From CAVZRC01 sp963777695 (GTDB lineage: Bacteria > Planctomycetota > Planctomycetia > Isosphaerales > Isosphaeraceae), in contig CAVZRC010000001.1 of the NCBI GenBank assembly GCA_963777695.1, positions 744,001 to 808,000 on the forward strand: a DNA stretch of 64,000 nucleotides, given 5' to 3'. This document shows, in pieces, positions 30,416 through 39,426 of the stretch (within the stretch, counting starts at the first letter, position 1; every line of letters starts with the position of its first letter). The notes beneath the pieces were generated by a model that saw only the letters and a list, made by a program, of their open reading frames with translations, was not told the DNA's origin and searched no databases. A program made the position numbers and the translations under genes.

Positions 30416-30555
30416 TGACCACGCACGTGAGTGCGTGGTTCGGACGGGACGAAGGTCCTCCAACCTCGGGGGTGAGCCCGATCCGGCGTGCAGATCGCAC
30501 TGACGTGCGAGGTTGGAGGTTCCCCGTCCGAACTACGGTCTCACGACCGTGGTCA
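30416..30555. repeat. Nested palindromic element ending at the group II intron
   Basis: The 140-base stretch is bounded by TGACCACG (30416-30423) and its exact inverse CGTGGTCA (30548-30555). Inside are further perfect inverted pairs: TTCGGACGGG (30439-30448) with CCCGTCCGAA (30523-30532), and CCTCCAACCTCG (30457-30468) with CGAGGTTGGAGG (30508-30519). Two local hairpins sit at the ends: ACCACGCAC-GTGA-GTGCGTGGT (30418-30439) and ACGGTC-TCAC-GACCGT (30535-30550). The whole can fold as a long hairpin or cruciform. It may be a REP- or MITE-like element or a strong bidirectional terminator. The intron begins at the base after it. Confidence 0.75.
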
Positions 30556-31030
30556 GTGCGCCTGTAATTGCATTGAATCAGCAAGGTGAAAGTCCCTGCC
30601 GGGATGTTCTGGCATCCCGTAACTGATGGTAACTGCGCCGCCGCGAGGCGGGGTGGAGAGCAACCGGAGGTGAACGATCAGTCCGTAACGCAAGTGAACT
30701 CGATTCGGCAGGTCGTCGTGGCGAGCCTCCTGACCGATGGCGAAGCCCAAATGACGCACGGCCCCTCATCAAGGGCGACCAGAGCGATCTGGTCCGGTAA
30801 GCCCGGCACAGGAAACCCCAGAGTCGTGTCGGGACGACGGCAAGTGGTTGGAGACGGAATGATCGGACGGTTCGATGACAAGACACAGGGAGACCTGGAC
30901 GCTTTCCAAGCCGGTGTTCATGCGCCTTCGGGAACCGAAGAGCCGGGCGTCCAGGAGTCAGAGCACCCATAGTAGCCGAGAAGCCGGGTAACTCCGGTGG
31001 AGCCAAGGGGTGCAGGGAGGTGGAGACGCG

Positions 31031-32374
31031 ATGACCGAGACGACGGAATCCCAACCGGTGGCAGTGCCCGCGAGGGCTATACGTGCCGGAGAGGCCCCGG
31101 ACCGATGGTCCTGGGTCGAACCGACGGTCTGGACAGCGCGGATGTTGGCGGCCCTCGAACAGGGGGTCAAGGGAGGCAGATGGTTCAGCCTGATCGACAA
31201 GGTCCATCCCGAACGGACCCTCCGAGCCGCGTTCGCTCAAGTCGCGGCCAACCAAGGAGCCGCCGGGGTCGATCATGTCACGATCGCGATGTTCGCGACC
31301 CACCTGGACGATGACCTGAGACGACTCAGCGAACAGCTGCGGACGGGGACCTACCGGCCGCAAGCGATCCGCCGCCCCTACATCCCCAAACCGGGGACGA
31401 CGGAGCGGCGGCCGCTGGGGATCCCGACGGTCCGAGATCGGGTGGTTCAAACGGCGTTGCGGATGGTACTGGAGCCGATCTTCGAGCACGAATTCGCCGA
31501 GCAGAGCTACGGCTTTCGCCCCGGACGGGGATGCAAAGGCGCGCTGCGCCGGGTGGACGAGCTGCTCAAGGCGGGCTACACCTCCATCGTCGACGTCGAT
31601 CTGAAGAGCTATTTCGACACGATCCCGCACGACCGCTTGATGACCCTCGTGGGTCGGAAGGTGTCGGACTCTCGGGTGCTGAGCCTGGTCGAGTCGTTCC
31701 TCAAGCAAGGCGTCCTGGACGACATGCGCGAGTGGACCCCCGAGATGGGCAGCCCGCAGGGTGCGGTGATCAGCCCGCTGTTGAGTAACATCTATCTGGA
31801 CCCGCTGGACCATCAGATGGCCGCGGCGGGATTCGAGATGGTGCGCTATGCGGATGATTTCGTGATCTTGTGTCGAAGCCCGGACGAGGCGAACCGAGCC
31901 CTGGCGCTGGTGCGGGACTGGACGGCGAATGCCGGCCTGACCGTGCATCCGACCAAGACGCGGATCGTGGACGCGACGACGGATGCCTTCGAGTTCCTGG
32001 GCTATCGGTTCGAGCCGAGCGGCAAGCGCTATCCGCGAGCCAAGAGCCTGAAGAAGCTCAAGGATACGATCCGAGCGGAGACGAAGCGGAGCTCCGGGCA
32101 GAGCCTTCGGACGATCATCGGGGTATTGAATCCGACGCTGCGTGGCTGGTTTGGGTACTACAAACACAGCTATAAGACGACGTTCCGCAATGTGGACGGT
32201 TGGATCCGGATGAGGCTTCGCAGCCTCCTCCGCAAACGACTGGGCCTGAGGGGGCGCGGCCGCGGCGCGGATCATCACCGCTGGAAGAACACCTTCTTTG
32301 CTGACCAGGGGTTGTATAGCTTGCAAGCCGCCCATGCGTTAGCCTGCCAATCCTCTTCGAGGTCAGACCACTAA
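31031..32374 (+). CDS. ltrA: Group II intron reverse transcriptase/maturase
   Basis: About 447 residues from the ATG at 31031, with GGGAGGTGGAG just upstream; an in-frame GTG at 31010 is less likely. RT blocks: YRPQAIRRPYIPKPGTTERR, PLGIPTVRDRVVQTALRMVL, QSYGFRPGRGCKGALR, DLKSYFDTIPHDRLM, GSPQGAVISPLLSNIYLDPL and the catalytic RYADDFVIL. The maturase X domain follows (LRGWFGYYKHSYKTTFRNVD), ending in a short segment WKNTFFADQGLYSLQAA. There is no HNH endonuclease domain, so mobility would rely on another primer for cDNA synthesis. The frame is intact, so the protein may be active. Confidence 0.92.
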   Translation: MTETTESQPVAVPARAIRAGEAPDRWSWVEPTVWTARMLAALEQGVKGGRWFSLIDKVHPERTLRAAFAQVAANQGAAGVDHVTIAMFATHLDDDLRRLSEQLRTGTYRPQAIRRPYIPKPGTTERRPLGIPTVRDRVVQTALRMVLEPIFEHEFAEQSYGFRPGRGCKGALRRVDELLKAGYTSIVDVDLKSYFDTIPHDRLMTLVGRKVSDSRVLSLVESFLKQGVLDDMREWTPEMGSPQGAVISPLLSNIYLDPLDHQMAAAGFEMVRYADDFVILCRSPDEANRALALVRDWTANAGLTVHPTKTRIVDATTDAFEFLGYRFEPSGKRYPRAKSLKKLKDTIRAETKRSSGQSLRTIIGVLNPTLRGWFGYYKHSYKTTFRNVDGWIRMRLRSLLRKRLGLRGRGRGADHHRWKNTFFADQGLYSLQAAHALACQSSSRSDH

Positions 32375-32379
32375 CTGGA

Positions 32380-32454
32380 GAGCCGTGTGCGGGAGATCCG
32401 CCAGCACGGTTCGGAGGGGGGAGGGACCGATCCGTCGGTCCTTCCTACCCCTAT
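32380..32454 (+). ncRNA. Group II intron domains V and VI
   Basis: Domain V runs from GAGCCGTGTGCGG at 32380 to the complementary CAGCACGGTTCGG near 32414, with the short central bulge typical of the catalytic hairpin. Domain VI follows: GGGGGAGGGACCGA pairs with TCGGTCCTTCCTACCCC. It leaves an unpaired A at 32447 as the likely branch point. These two helices carry the splicing active site and lariat nucleophile. Confidence 0.75.
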
Positions 32455-32542
32455 CATGGTGGTGTTCGGCAACAAGTGCCCATTTTATCGTAGCGTGGCT
32501 TCGACGCTCAACGGGACGTCGTAGGGCCGTTGCCCCTCGGTC

Positions 32543-34753
32543 TCACCGGACAACATGCCGCCGTCTCAACGTTCCAGACAGCACCATCATCGTACTTAGA
32601 ACGACCAGCAGCGCCAGGAACAGCGGCGACCAACCGCCGGCCGGAACTACCATCCCCGGGATGAAAATGGCGGTCTCGCCCGCGGCCTTGCTGCGTCGAT
32701 ATGAGATCCGGATCGGCCGAAGCGTACCATCGGGCAACTTCCGGTCCGTCTGGTAAGCCAGCATGTACGTCGATCCGATCCGTTCGGCGATCTGCTCGTA
32801 GATGGCCCGGAGCTGATCGGCATTGCGTGCCGGGTAGTACTGTCCTCGCGTCGATCCGGCGAGCTTACGAAGGTCGGCGCTCTCGATCTCATCCTCCGAG
32901 CCGAGTCCCAACGTGTAGACCGGAAGTCCTAGCCTCCGCGCGTCGGCGATCACAGAGTCGAGGGTCGCCGACTGGCTCGACGTGTCCTCGCCATCGGTAA
33001 GGGCCAGGATGGCGCGGCGGCCCGGCTCGGCCTGGAGCAGTCGCAACGACTCGGCGACAGCGTCGTAGAATCGCGTCGATCCCTCGGGCTGGAGACCATC
33101 GACGGCCGCCCTGATCCGACCGCGGTCGGTCGTGAACGGTGCCAGGGGATCGACCTCCGAGCCGAATGACACGACCGCCACCTTGGAACCTTCGGGCAAC
33201 TTCTCCAGGAACGACGCGACGGCGCGTTTCAGCCCGCCGATCCGATCCTCTTGCTCCATGCTAAGGCTGCGGTCGACGACCAGGACGAGCGTGGTCGGGA
33301 TCGCCTCAGTCGTCAGGGGCGCCTGGAATTCCACCACCTGGACCTCGCGCCCTTCTTCGGTCACGCGAAAGTCGTCCCGGCTCGCGCCTCGCAAGTAGGT
33401 CCCGTCGGGCCGTTTGACCTCGAACTGGACGGAGATTTTCGGAAAGTCCCGATCGCTGGCACCCGTCACGATCACGCGGACGTCGTCCTCGCCAGGCTCC
33501 GCGGACGATCCCGAGGCCGTCTGGCCTGACTGGGCAAGATCGTTCGTCTCTCCGCCCCCCGCCGGCGATTGCCCGGCATCGACGACCGGTTCGGTCTCGC
33601 TGCGGCCCACGGGGAGTCGGAGCACCCGGTCGAGCTCAAACGCCAGGTTCGCCTTGCGGAGGAACAACAGCGCCAGGCACGTTTCGGGAAGTCGCCCCCA
33701 ATGACCCTGCGACCAACTTCCGTCCTCCGACTGGCGACCGACGAGGATTCGCGCACCATGTCCGTACCAATCGAAGTCCTCGAGGGTCCGGAGGCCCAGG
33801 GCGACACAGACTCGCTCGAGCGACCAGAGATAGTAGATTTCGGATTGATCGTCGGCGCGTCTGGCATCGGTCGCCACCGCGTGCAGGGCCTTGACGAAAT
33901 CCGGATCCTTGGCAAGGGCCGCACCCCGCGCACGAGCCGTCTGGTGTTCGGCCAGGCTCGGCCGCGCCGAAGCGATCGCGAGCGCCATCAGGCCGGCGCA
34001 CGACATCGCGTCACCGCCCTCCATCCCGGGCCTGTAACCCCAATGGCCGTCGTCAATCTGGCACGCGCGGAAATGGCGGTCGATCGACTCCAGGTCGCCG
34101 TCGGGGTCGAATCCGTGTCGCCCGGCGGCCCACAGACCGAGGAGGGCAAACTGAGTATTCGAATGGTCGCCCGATCCCGAATTCGCCCTCCGCCGAAGGT
34201 TTTTCGACCGCTCGCCGCCGCGCCGCAATAAGCCCGGCGACGATTCCGTCTCCCTCGGTCGCAGCGGGACGGTATAGTCCCAGATCCCCTCATGATTCCC
34301 GGCGGAGAGTCGGCCCGCGAGTTCCTGGATCATCGGGTCGGACTCCCCACGACGACCCTTCTGCTGGCGGGCGAGGAAGAGGATCGCCAGTGTCAAGTCG
34401 TACGTCTGGCGCGAACTCGCGGCCAACGACACGACGATCTCCCGCGCCCGCTGGATCGTCGTATGGTCGGGAGAGACGCCGTTCTCCATGAGTGCCAATC
34501 CGGCGAGCGCCGTGACGCCGAGTCGATGAGCCCCCTGTGCCGGCTCCTCCCAGGAACCGTCGGCTTCCTGGCAGCTTTCGAGGAACCTCACGCCATGTGC
34601 GATCGTCTCGGAGATCTCGCGGTCGGTCGGAGCACCCCCATCGGCGATGGCCACCGTCCCGCCGAGGATCAGGAAGAGTCCGATTCCCGATGCAACCACC
34701 CCGAGCGAGCCAGCCGAGGCTCTTGATGTCCCGATGTGAGTTCGAGCGCTCAT
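32543..34753 (-). CDS. Exported terpene-cyclase-like repeat protein fused to a VWA domain
   Basis: About 736 residues from the ATG at 34753, which overlaps the upstream FHA gene by four bases (ATGA). A hydrophobic N-terminal segment (VVASGIGLFLILGGTVAIA) suggests export. The first half has prenyltransferase/squalene-cyclase-like alpha-alpha repeats with QW-type motifs: CQEADGSWEEP, CQIDDGHWGYRPG and GRQSEDGSWSQGHWG. The second half is a von Willebrand A domain with a complete MIDAS: VVDRSLSME, GSTRFYDAVAE and ALTDGEDTSS. A last membrane segment (PLFLALLVVLSTMMVL) and basic tail end the protein. The VWA is therefore probably outside the cytoplasmic membrane. It is the last gene of the Hsp70-VWA/FHA operon. 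Confidence 0.75.
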   Translation of the reverse strand: MSARTHIGTSRASAGSLGVVASGIGLFLILGGTVAIADGGAPTDREISETIAHGVRFLESCQEADGSWEEPAQGAHRLGVTALAGLALMENGVSPDHTTIQRAREIVVSLAASSRQTYDLTLAILFLARQQKGRRGESDPMIQELAGRLSAGNHEGIWDYTVPLRPRETESSPGLLRRGGERSKNLRRRANSGSGDHSNTQFALLGLWAAGRHGFDPDGDLESIDRHFRACQIDDGHWGYRPGMEGGDAMSCAGLMALAIASARPSLAEHQTARARGAALAKDPDFVKALHAVATDARRADDQSEIYYLWSLERVCVALGLRTLEDFDWYGHGARILVGRQSEDGSWSQGHWGRLPETCLALLFLRKANLAFELDRVLRLPVGRSETEPVVDAGQSPAGGGETNDLAQSGQTASGSSAEPGEDDVRVIVTGASDRDFPKISVQFEVKRPDGTYLRGASRDDFRVTEEGREVQVVEFQAPLTTEAIPTTLVLVVDRSLSMEQEDRIGGLKRAVASFLEKLPEGSKVAVVSFGSEVDPLAPFTTDRGRIRAAVDGLQPEGSTRFYDAVAESLRLLQAEPGRRAILALTDGEDTSSQSATLDSVIADARRLGLPVYTLGLGSEDEIESADLRKLAGSTRGQYYPARNADQLRAIYEQIAERIGSTYMLAYQTDRKLPDGTLRPIRISYRRSKAAGETAIFIPGMVVPAGGWSPLFLALLVVLSTMMVLSGTLRRRHVVR

Positions 34754-36279
34754 GGGGCGGCCTCCAGGCGGTCGGGATGATGCGGGAACACGAGGCAGGA
34801 CAGGCCCGCGAGGGCACCGCCGATGGCGGCCCATATGACTTCAACGGCCAGCAAAGAGGAGGTCCAGCCCGAGAGCGGCATCTCGATGCTCCGGATGAGG
34901 GCGTAGGCGACGGCGGCGATCAAGAGTCCAAACAAGCCTCCCGTGACCGTCGCCGCGAGCGTATCGCGCCACCCGGCTTCTCCTCTCGGACGCGCCAGGA
35001 ACCCGCCGACGGCGATCCCCAGGACGGCGAAGGCCATTGCCAGACCGGGCAGGCGTACCTCGACAATCGATGCACCCCGGCCGCCCGGCAACAAGCCGGC
35101 CAGCATCGCGAACGACCTGAAGCCGACGGCGCCGACGATCCCAGCGACGGCGCGTTGCGCCGGGCTCACCCGAGCGATCGATCCTGCGAGGGATCGGCCC
35201 CACATCGGCAGCGGAGAGACGGCGGGCCCCGCGACCGCTGCCGGCAGAGGAGGCGGCTCGGCAGGGCGTTCGATTCTGACACCGACCCGTCGCATCCCAC
35301 CATTGCCGTCCAGGACAATCGCCGCGTCGAGCGGACGATCGAGCATCTCCGGTATCACGACCTCGATGGGCAGGTCCGTCTGCTCGATCGTGTCGAAAGG
35401 GCGGCTGTCGTGCTCCGGCCGGAGACGGATCCAGGTCGTGCCAGCGGGCTCGATCCGAGCCGTGCTTCTCAGGAGTCGATAACCCACATTCGTGATCCGG
35501 AGGACCTGACGGATCACCCCGCCGCCGGCCATGGCACGGACATTCAGATTGTCGGGATGGACGTCCAGCTCAGGATCCTTGGAGCGAGTCGTCGGGAGCT
35601 GTGCCAGCCACTGGTCAAGCTGGTCGTCGGGGGATTGATTCCCCGGCCTACGAGGGATCAGGTCGGCCCGCTGGATCTGTCGGAGATATGCGTCGAGGCG
35701 GCCGGAAACGAGCTCGTCGCGGAGATCCTTCCAGCGTTGCGCCGCCAGGACCAGGAAATCATCCCAGTTCCGGCAAGCCGGGCCACCCGCCATGATGAAG
35801 GGAGCAGGGAGTCGGCCCGTCACCGCCGACGATCCAGCGGGGAGACTCGCCGATTTCACCGGGGCCACCGACGGCAAGGGGGGCGGCGTCGCTCGCGGCG
35901 GAGACACGCTCGAGGAGGTCGCACCAGGACCCACCACGCGGAGCTGCACGCTTCCCAACTGGATCACGTCGCCAGCCTGGAGCCGTCGCGACTGGCCGGC
36001 GAGGAGCCTTTGACGATTGACGAACGTACCGCCGGGCGAATCGAGATCGCGGATCGCGAGTTCCAGGCCCGTCGCAACGATCGCCGCCTGCCGCGCCGCC
36101 ATCCGACGCGGCGAGTTTCCCTCTTGCTCGTTCAAGTCGAGCCCCTGCTCGCCATTCAGACGGTTGCCGAGGATCGTCTCGGCCAGTTGCAGACCGATGA
36201 CGAGACCGACGTCGCGACCGCGAACCACTTCGAGCGACCAGGAAGCCGGCTGAGATCCCGTCTTCTGAGGATGGGGCAT
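34750..36279 (-). CDS. FHA-domain membrane protein
   Basis: A 509-residue protein. The N-terminal FHA-like domain (about 15-115) reads VGLVIGLQLAETILGNRLNG, then DLDSPGGTFVNRQRLLAGQ, then GDVIQLGSVQLRVVG; such domains bind phosphothreonine peptides. A proline-rich linker and a beta domain follow (ITNVGYRLLRSTARIEP). The C-terminal 130 residues hold about four membrane helices (PGLAMAFAVLGIAVGGFLA; ATVTGGLFGLLIAAVAYAL; VIWAAIGGALAGLSCLVF). The FHA should face the cytoplasm and could read phosphorylation by a local Ser/Thr kinase, though none lies within the cluster. It is 37 bases after the second FHA gene and overlaps the VWA gene by four bases. Confidence 0.75.
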   Translation of the reverse strand: MPHPQKTGSQPASWSLEVVRGRDVGLVIGLQLAETILGNRLNGEQGLDLNEQEGNSPRRMAARQAAIVATGLELAIRDLDSPGGTFVNRQRLLAGQSRRLQAGDVIQLGSVQLRVVGPGATSSSVSPPRATPPPLPSVAPVKSASLPAGSSAVTGRLPAPFIMAGGPACRNWDDFLVLAAQRWKDLRDELVSGRLDAYLRQIQRADLIPRRPGNQSPDDQLDQWLAQLPTTRSKDPELDVHPDNLNVRAMAGGGVIRQVLRITNVGYRLLRSTARIEPAGTTWIRLRPEHDSRPFDTIEQTDLPIEVVIPEMLDRPLDAAIVLDGNGGMRRVGVRIERPAEPPPLPAAVAGPAVSPLPMWGRSLAGSIARVSPAQRAVAGIVGAVGFRSFAMLAGLLPGGRGASIVEVRLPGLAMAFAVLGIAVGGFLARPRGEAGWRDTLAATVTGGLFGLLIAAVAYALIRSIEMPLSGWTSSLLAVEVIWAAIGGALAGLSCLVFPHHPDRLEAAP

Positions 36280-36316
36280 GGATGATGCTCGCTAATTGAC
36301 CCGGAATCGTGCCGGC

Positions 36317-37243
36317 CTAACGCTGACGGAACACCAGGTGTGTTCGTCCCAGCTCGATCCGATCGCCGTCCTTGAGGGGCTGGGGCCCCGAGACGGGCAC
36401 TCCGTTGACGCGAGTGCTTCCCGTCGGAGCCAGGTTGTGCAGGAGGTAGCCACCAGGATTGGACTCGATTTCCGCGTGTTCAACGCGCGACCGAGGCATC
36501 TCCGAAGAGGCCGATCTCGGCGCGCTCGTCGAGGCCGAGTCGGCATCGGGTATGGGCGAGTAGATAGATCCGTCCCTCTTGACGACCGCTCAAGACCTGG
36601 ACCCACGCGCGGCGCAGGACCTGTTCCACGAGGGCCAGGCAGAGGCCGAGCCCCGCGCCGAGGATCACGACTCCGATGGCCTGGATGACCCCCACGGCAC
36701 CGCCGGAATCGGGGCGATTCCGGATGGCCGCCCCCAACCCTTCGAAGACGAAACCGCCGAGGAATCCGCCGAGCCCGCCCCCGGCGAGCCCGTAGATCAG
36801 GCGGTCGCGGGACCGGTCGGAAAGTCCCTGGCCCATCCCGATGCCGAGACCCAAGACGGTCCAAGAGAGGGCTCGCCCGATCAAACCGCCACGGAATAGG
36901 CCGATGATGAGCTCTCCCGCGACCAGTCCGATCGCGCCGCCCAGCGCCGCGGCGGCGCGCCCCAGGCCACGGACCGCGCCAGCTTGAGCCAGGCACCGTC
37001 ACGGATCGGACCATACGCGTTGAGGAAAAACCCCAGCGCCCCACCGATCAGGAGCCCCGCCCATGCGTCCCGCACGTAGACCGATTCGGCCTCGACCATC
37101 TCGACGTAGAGATAGAGGCCGAACAATGCGCCCAGGCCGCCGGTCACGGCCATGTCATACGCTTGCCGGACGTTGGCCCGTCCGGATCGAATCCGCGAAG
37201 ACCACGTGTCGGGCAACGGGCTCGTTGTGCTGACACCACTCAT
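36317..37243 (-). CDS. Multi-pass membrane protein with C-terminal FHA domain, two frameshifts
   Basis: The start at 37243 overlaps the Hsp70-VWA stop (ATGA). The first frame gives membrane helices (GGLGALFGLYLYVEM; GLLIGGALGFFLNAYG). It breaks in a GC-rich run near 36955, where the next frame continues with more helices (GGAIGLVAGELIIGLFRGG; GGLGGFLGGFVFEGLG). It breaks again near 36485, after which the FHA core finishes: VEHAEIESNPGGYLLHNL, GSTRVNGVPVSGP, DGDRIELGRTHLVF. The Arg, His and Asn positions that bind phosphothreonine are present only when the frames are rejoined. One deletion and one insertion balance, giving about 308 residues. It is a second FHA reader in the same operon. Confidence 0.7.
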
Positions 37244-39342
37244 GACATGACGCGCAACGCGCGGCCTCCTTCGGCGATGACTCGGGCGATATGTCCGAAG
37301 GTTTGGACCAGCTCGCCACTCCGGGCGAAGATCGATGACTGATCGCTGCTGGCCAGGCGTCGAAGGTAGTCGCGGTCGGCGTCGCCGGTGCCAATCGCCA
37401 CGATTTCGATGCCAGCACCACGCGCGGCCATCGCTTGCTCGACGGCGCTCTCGGCCGCATCCGGATACCCGTCGGTCAGGATGATGATGTATCGCCGCCG
37501 CTCCGCCGACCCGAGTTGCTCCCGGGCCCGCTCCAGGGCGTCCGTCAAGTTGGTGCTCCCCTCGGCCTCCAGGCGATGGACCGCGGCGTGGAGCCGACGG
37601 ACATTGCTCGTCGCCGGTGACTGGAGCATGGCGACCGTCGAGAAAGAAACGAGGCCGACTTCCATCGTCGTGAAGTCGCATTTCGACAAGAACTCGCGAG
37701 CGGCCGTCTGGGCCTCTTCGAGCGGTTGCCCGGCCATGCTCGACGAGACGTCGATCAGGAGGAAGACGCGGACCTGCTCCGGCTCCGAGGATGTCACCAC
37801 CCGTTGCGGCGGCCGGCCGAGCCAGGAGAGATCGTCGGGGACGGGCTCGACGCTCATCGGCAGTCGTCGGCCAGTGTCGCGTTGAATGGCCTGGACCTGC
37901 ACGATTCCGTTCGAGTCGTACGAAAGCCCGACGTCGACCGCGACCTCGGTCCCGGTCGGCTCGATCTCGCCGAAGACATACTTGCCCAGGATGGTGCAAT
38001 CGAGCGGCGTAGTGCTCTCACCCTGGGTGACGTAGACCTCGAGGCGCGTGTTGGCCCCGCCATGGGTCTCGTGGATGTACGGCCTGGTAGCGCTGGCCGG
38101 GATCGGTACATTCCGCGCGATCACGATGTCGTTGACATAGGCCGATCCATCGGGGCTCACGGCGACCGTGCCCAGGCTGTGCGACATGACGTCGCTCACG
38201 CGACGCCCGGGAGGGCTGTGCGACGCTTCGGCCCTCGGCGGGCCCACCGATCCGAGCGTGAATTGCGGGACGGCGTCCCCGATGTCCTGACCGACCTCGA
38301 TGGCCGCCTGGATCGCAGCCCCGAGGGCGACGACTTCATCGACGTTCACCCCGGCGCGAGGGGCCTTGCCGGCCATCTGCGAGACGTAGGTACGGACCAT
38401 CGGCATCCGCGTTGACCCGCCGACGAGGAGCACGCCATCGAGCCCCGGCCAACCCAGGCCCGCCTCGCCCAGCGCCTCCTCCGTCAAGCGGCGGGTCCGT
38501 TCCATGAGCGGGAGGGTCATCGCCTCGAACTCGGCCCGGGTCAACTCGAACGTCCGACGGTCGGTACCGAGCTGGAGGGTCACCCGGGTCGAGACCCGGT
38601 CGGAGAGCGCCCATTTGGCCTGCTCGCTCCGGACCAGGACCTCGTTCAGGGCGACCGGGTCGTCGAGCGGGTCGAAGCCGGTCTCGGCCGCGAACCGCTC
38701 GGACAGCAAGGTCGCGATCCGATCGTCCCAGTTCTTGCCGCCGAGGTCGTGGTCTCCGGCGGTGGCCAGGACGATGATGTCCGACGGCGTGATCCGGGCG
38801 ATCGTCACGTCGAAGGTCCCGCCGCCTAGGTCGTAGATCAGCACCGTCTCCTCGACGCCGCTCCGCTGGAGCCCATAGGCCAGCGCGGCAGCGGTCGGCT
38901 CGTTGATGATCCTCATGACCTGGAGTCCCGCCGCGGTTCCCGCCTCGATGGTGGCCTTGCGCTGGGGATCGGCGAAGTAGGCGGGCACGGTGATCACGGC
39001 GCGATCGACGCGGTCGCCCAGCCGCGACTCGGCGTCCTCCTTCAGCCGGCGCAGGACCAGCGTCGAGAGCTCGGTGGCCGAGTACGACTTGCCGTGGAAC
39101 TCGAGCCGGAAGAGCGGGTTCCCCATGTGAGGTTTAAAGAAGCTGGCGATCTCCTCGTTGCCCAGCCGGGCCCATTCCTTGGCCTCCTGACCGACCGCGG
39201 GCGGATCGGCGCCGAAGTAGACGACCGACGGGGTGATGTTCTGCCCCTCGCGGTTCGCGATCACCTCGGGCCGGCCGTAGGCATTGCGGCAGGCGACCGC
39301 CGAATTCGTGGTGCCCAGGTCGATGCCGACGAAGGTGGCCAT
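37240..39342 (-). CDS. Hsp70 (DnaK-like) protein fused to a C-terminal VWA domain
   Basis: A 700-residue protein, intact. Residues 1-350 are an Hsp70 ATPase domain: FVGIDLGTTNSAVACRN, INEPTAAALAYGL (146-158), IYDLGGGTFDVTIARI (169-184) and GVLLVGGSTRMPMV (303-316). Residues 385-500 look like the beta half of the substrate domain (SHSLGTVAVSPDG; NVPIPASATRPYIH). Instead of the helical lid, a von Willebrand A domain follows (523-695) with a full MIDAS: IDVSSSMAG (Asp531, Ser533, Ser535), GSTNLTDALERA and ILTDGYPD. No signal or membrane segment is seen, so the VWA is cytosolic. The protein may use ATP-driven substrate handling to load or control a metal-dependent VWA interaction with the FHA or second VWA proteins of the operon. 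That function is an inference. Confidence 0.88.
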   Translation of the reverse strand: MATFVGIDLGTTNSAVACRNAYGRPEVIANREGQNITPSVVYFGADPPAVGQEAKEWARLGNEEIASFFKPHMGNPLFRLEFHGKSYSATELSTLVLRRLKEDAESRLGDRVDRAVITVPAYFADPQRKATIEAGTAAGLQVMRIINEPTAAALAYGLQRSGVEETVLIYDLGGGTFDVTIARITPSDIIVLATAGDHDLGGKNWDDRIATLLSERFAAETGFDPLDDPVALNEVLVRSEQAKWALSDRVSTRVTLQLGTDRRTFELTRAEFEAMTLPLMERTRRLTEEALGEAGLGWPGLDGVLLVGGSTRMPMVRTYVSQMAGKAPRAGVNVDEVVALGAAIQAAIEVGQDIGDAVPQFTLGSVGPPRAEASHSPPGRRVSDVMSHSLGTVAVSPDGSAYVNDIVIARNVPIPASATRPYIHETHGGANTRLEVYVTQGESTTPLDCTILGKYVFGEIEPTGTEVAVDVGLSYDSNGIVQVQAIQRDTGRRLPMSVEPVPDDLSWLGRPPQRVVTSSEPEQVRVFLLIDVSSSMAGQPLEEAQTAAREFLSKCDFTTMEVGLVSFSTVAMLQSPATSNVRRLHAAVHRLEAEGSTNLTDALERAREQLGSAERRRYIIILTDGYPDAAESAVEQAMAARGAGIEIVAIGTGDADRDYLRRLASSDQSSIFARSGELVQTFGHIARVIAEGGRALRVMS

Positions 39343-39426
39343 CAGGTTGACATCCCTTCTTCATCGAGACTGGTTGTGCGCCAGTAAGTCTCTCAACGTC
39401 GGCTCACGTCCGGTTACCTCGATCGA

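Larger units (their letters stand above)
30556..32454 (+). mobile_element. Group II intron with reverse transcriptase gene
   Basis: The 5' end GTGCGCC (30556) fits the GUGYG consensus. The 3' end is set by a domain V hairpin (from 32380) and a domain VI hairpin ending ...TACCCCTAT at 32454, with a candidate branch-point A at 32447, seven bases from the end. Between them are about 470 bases of structured intron RNA and the maturase gene. The intron lies on the plus strand between two minus-strand operons and interrupts no gene. It follows a stem-loop (30535-30550), as group IIC introns do, but class assignment needs an alignment. Ends are accurate to a few bases. Confidence 0.8.

Noticed and set aside
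30578..32335. Minus-strand frame of 585 codons across the group II intron
   Set aside because: It lies antisense to both intron RNA and the reverse transcriptase and has a composition typical of shadows.
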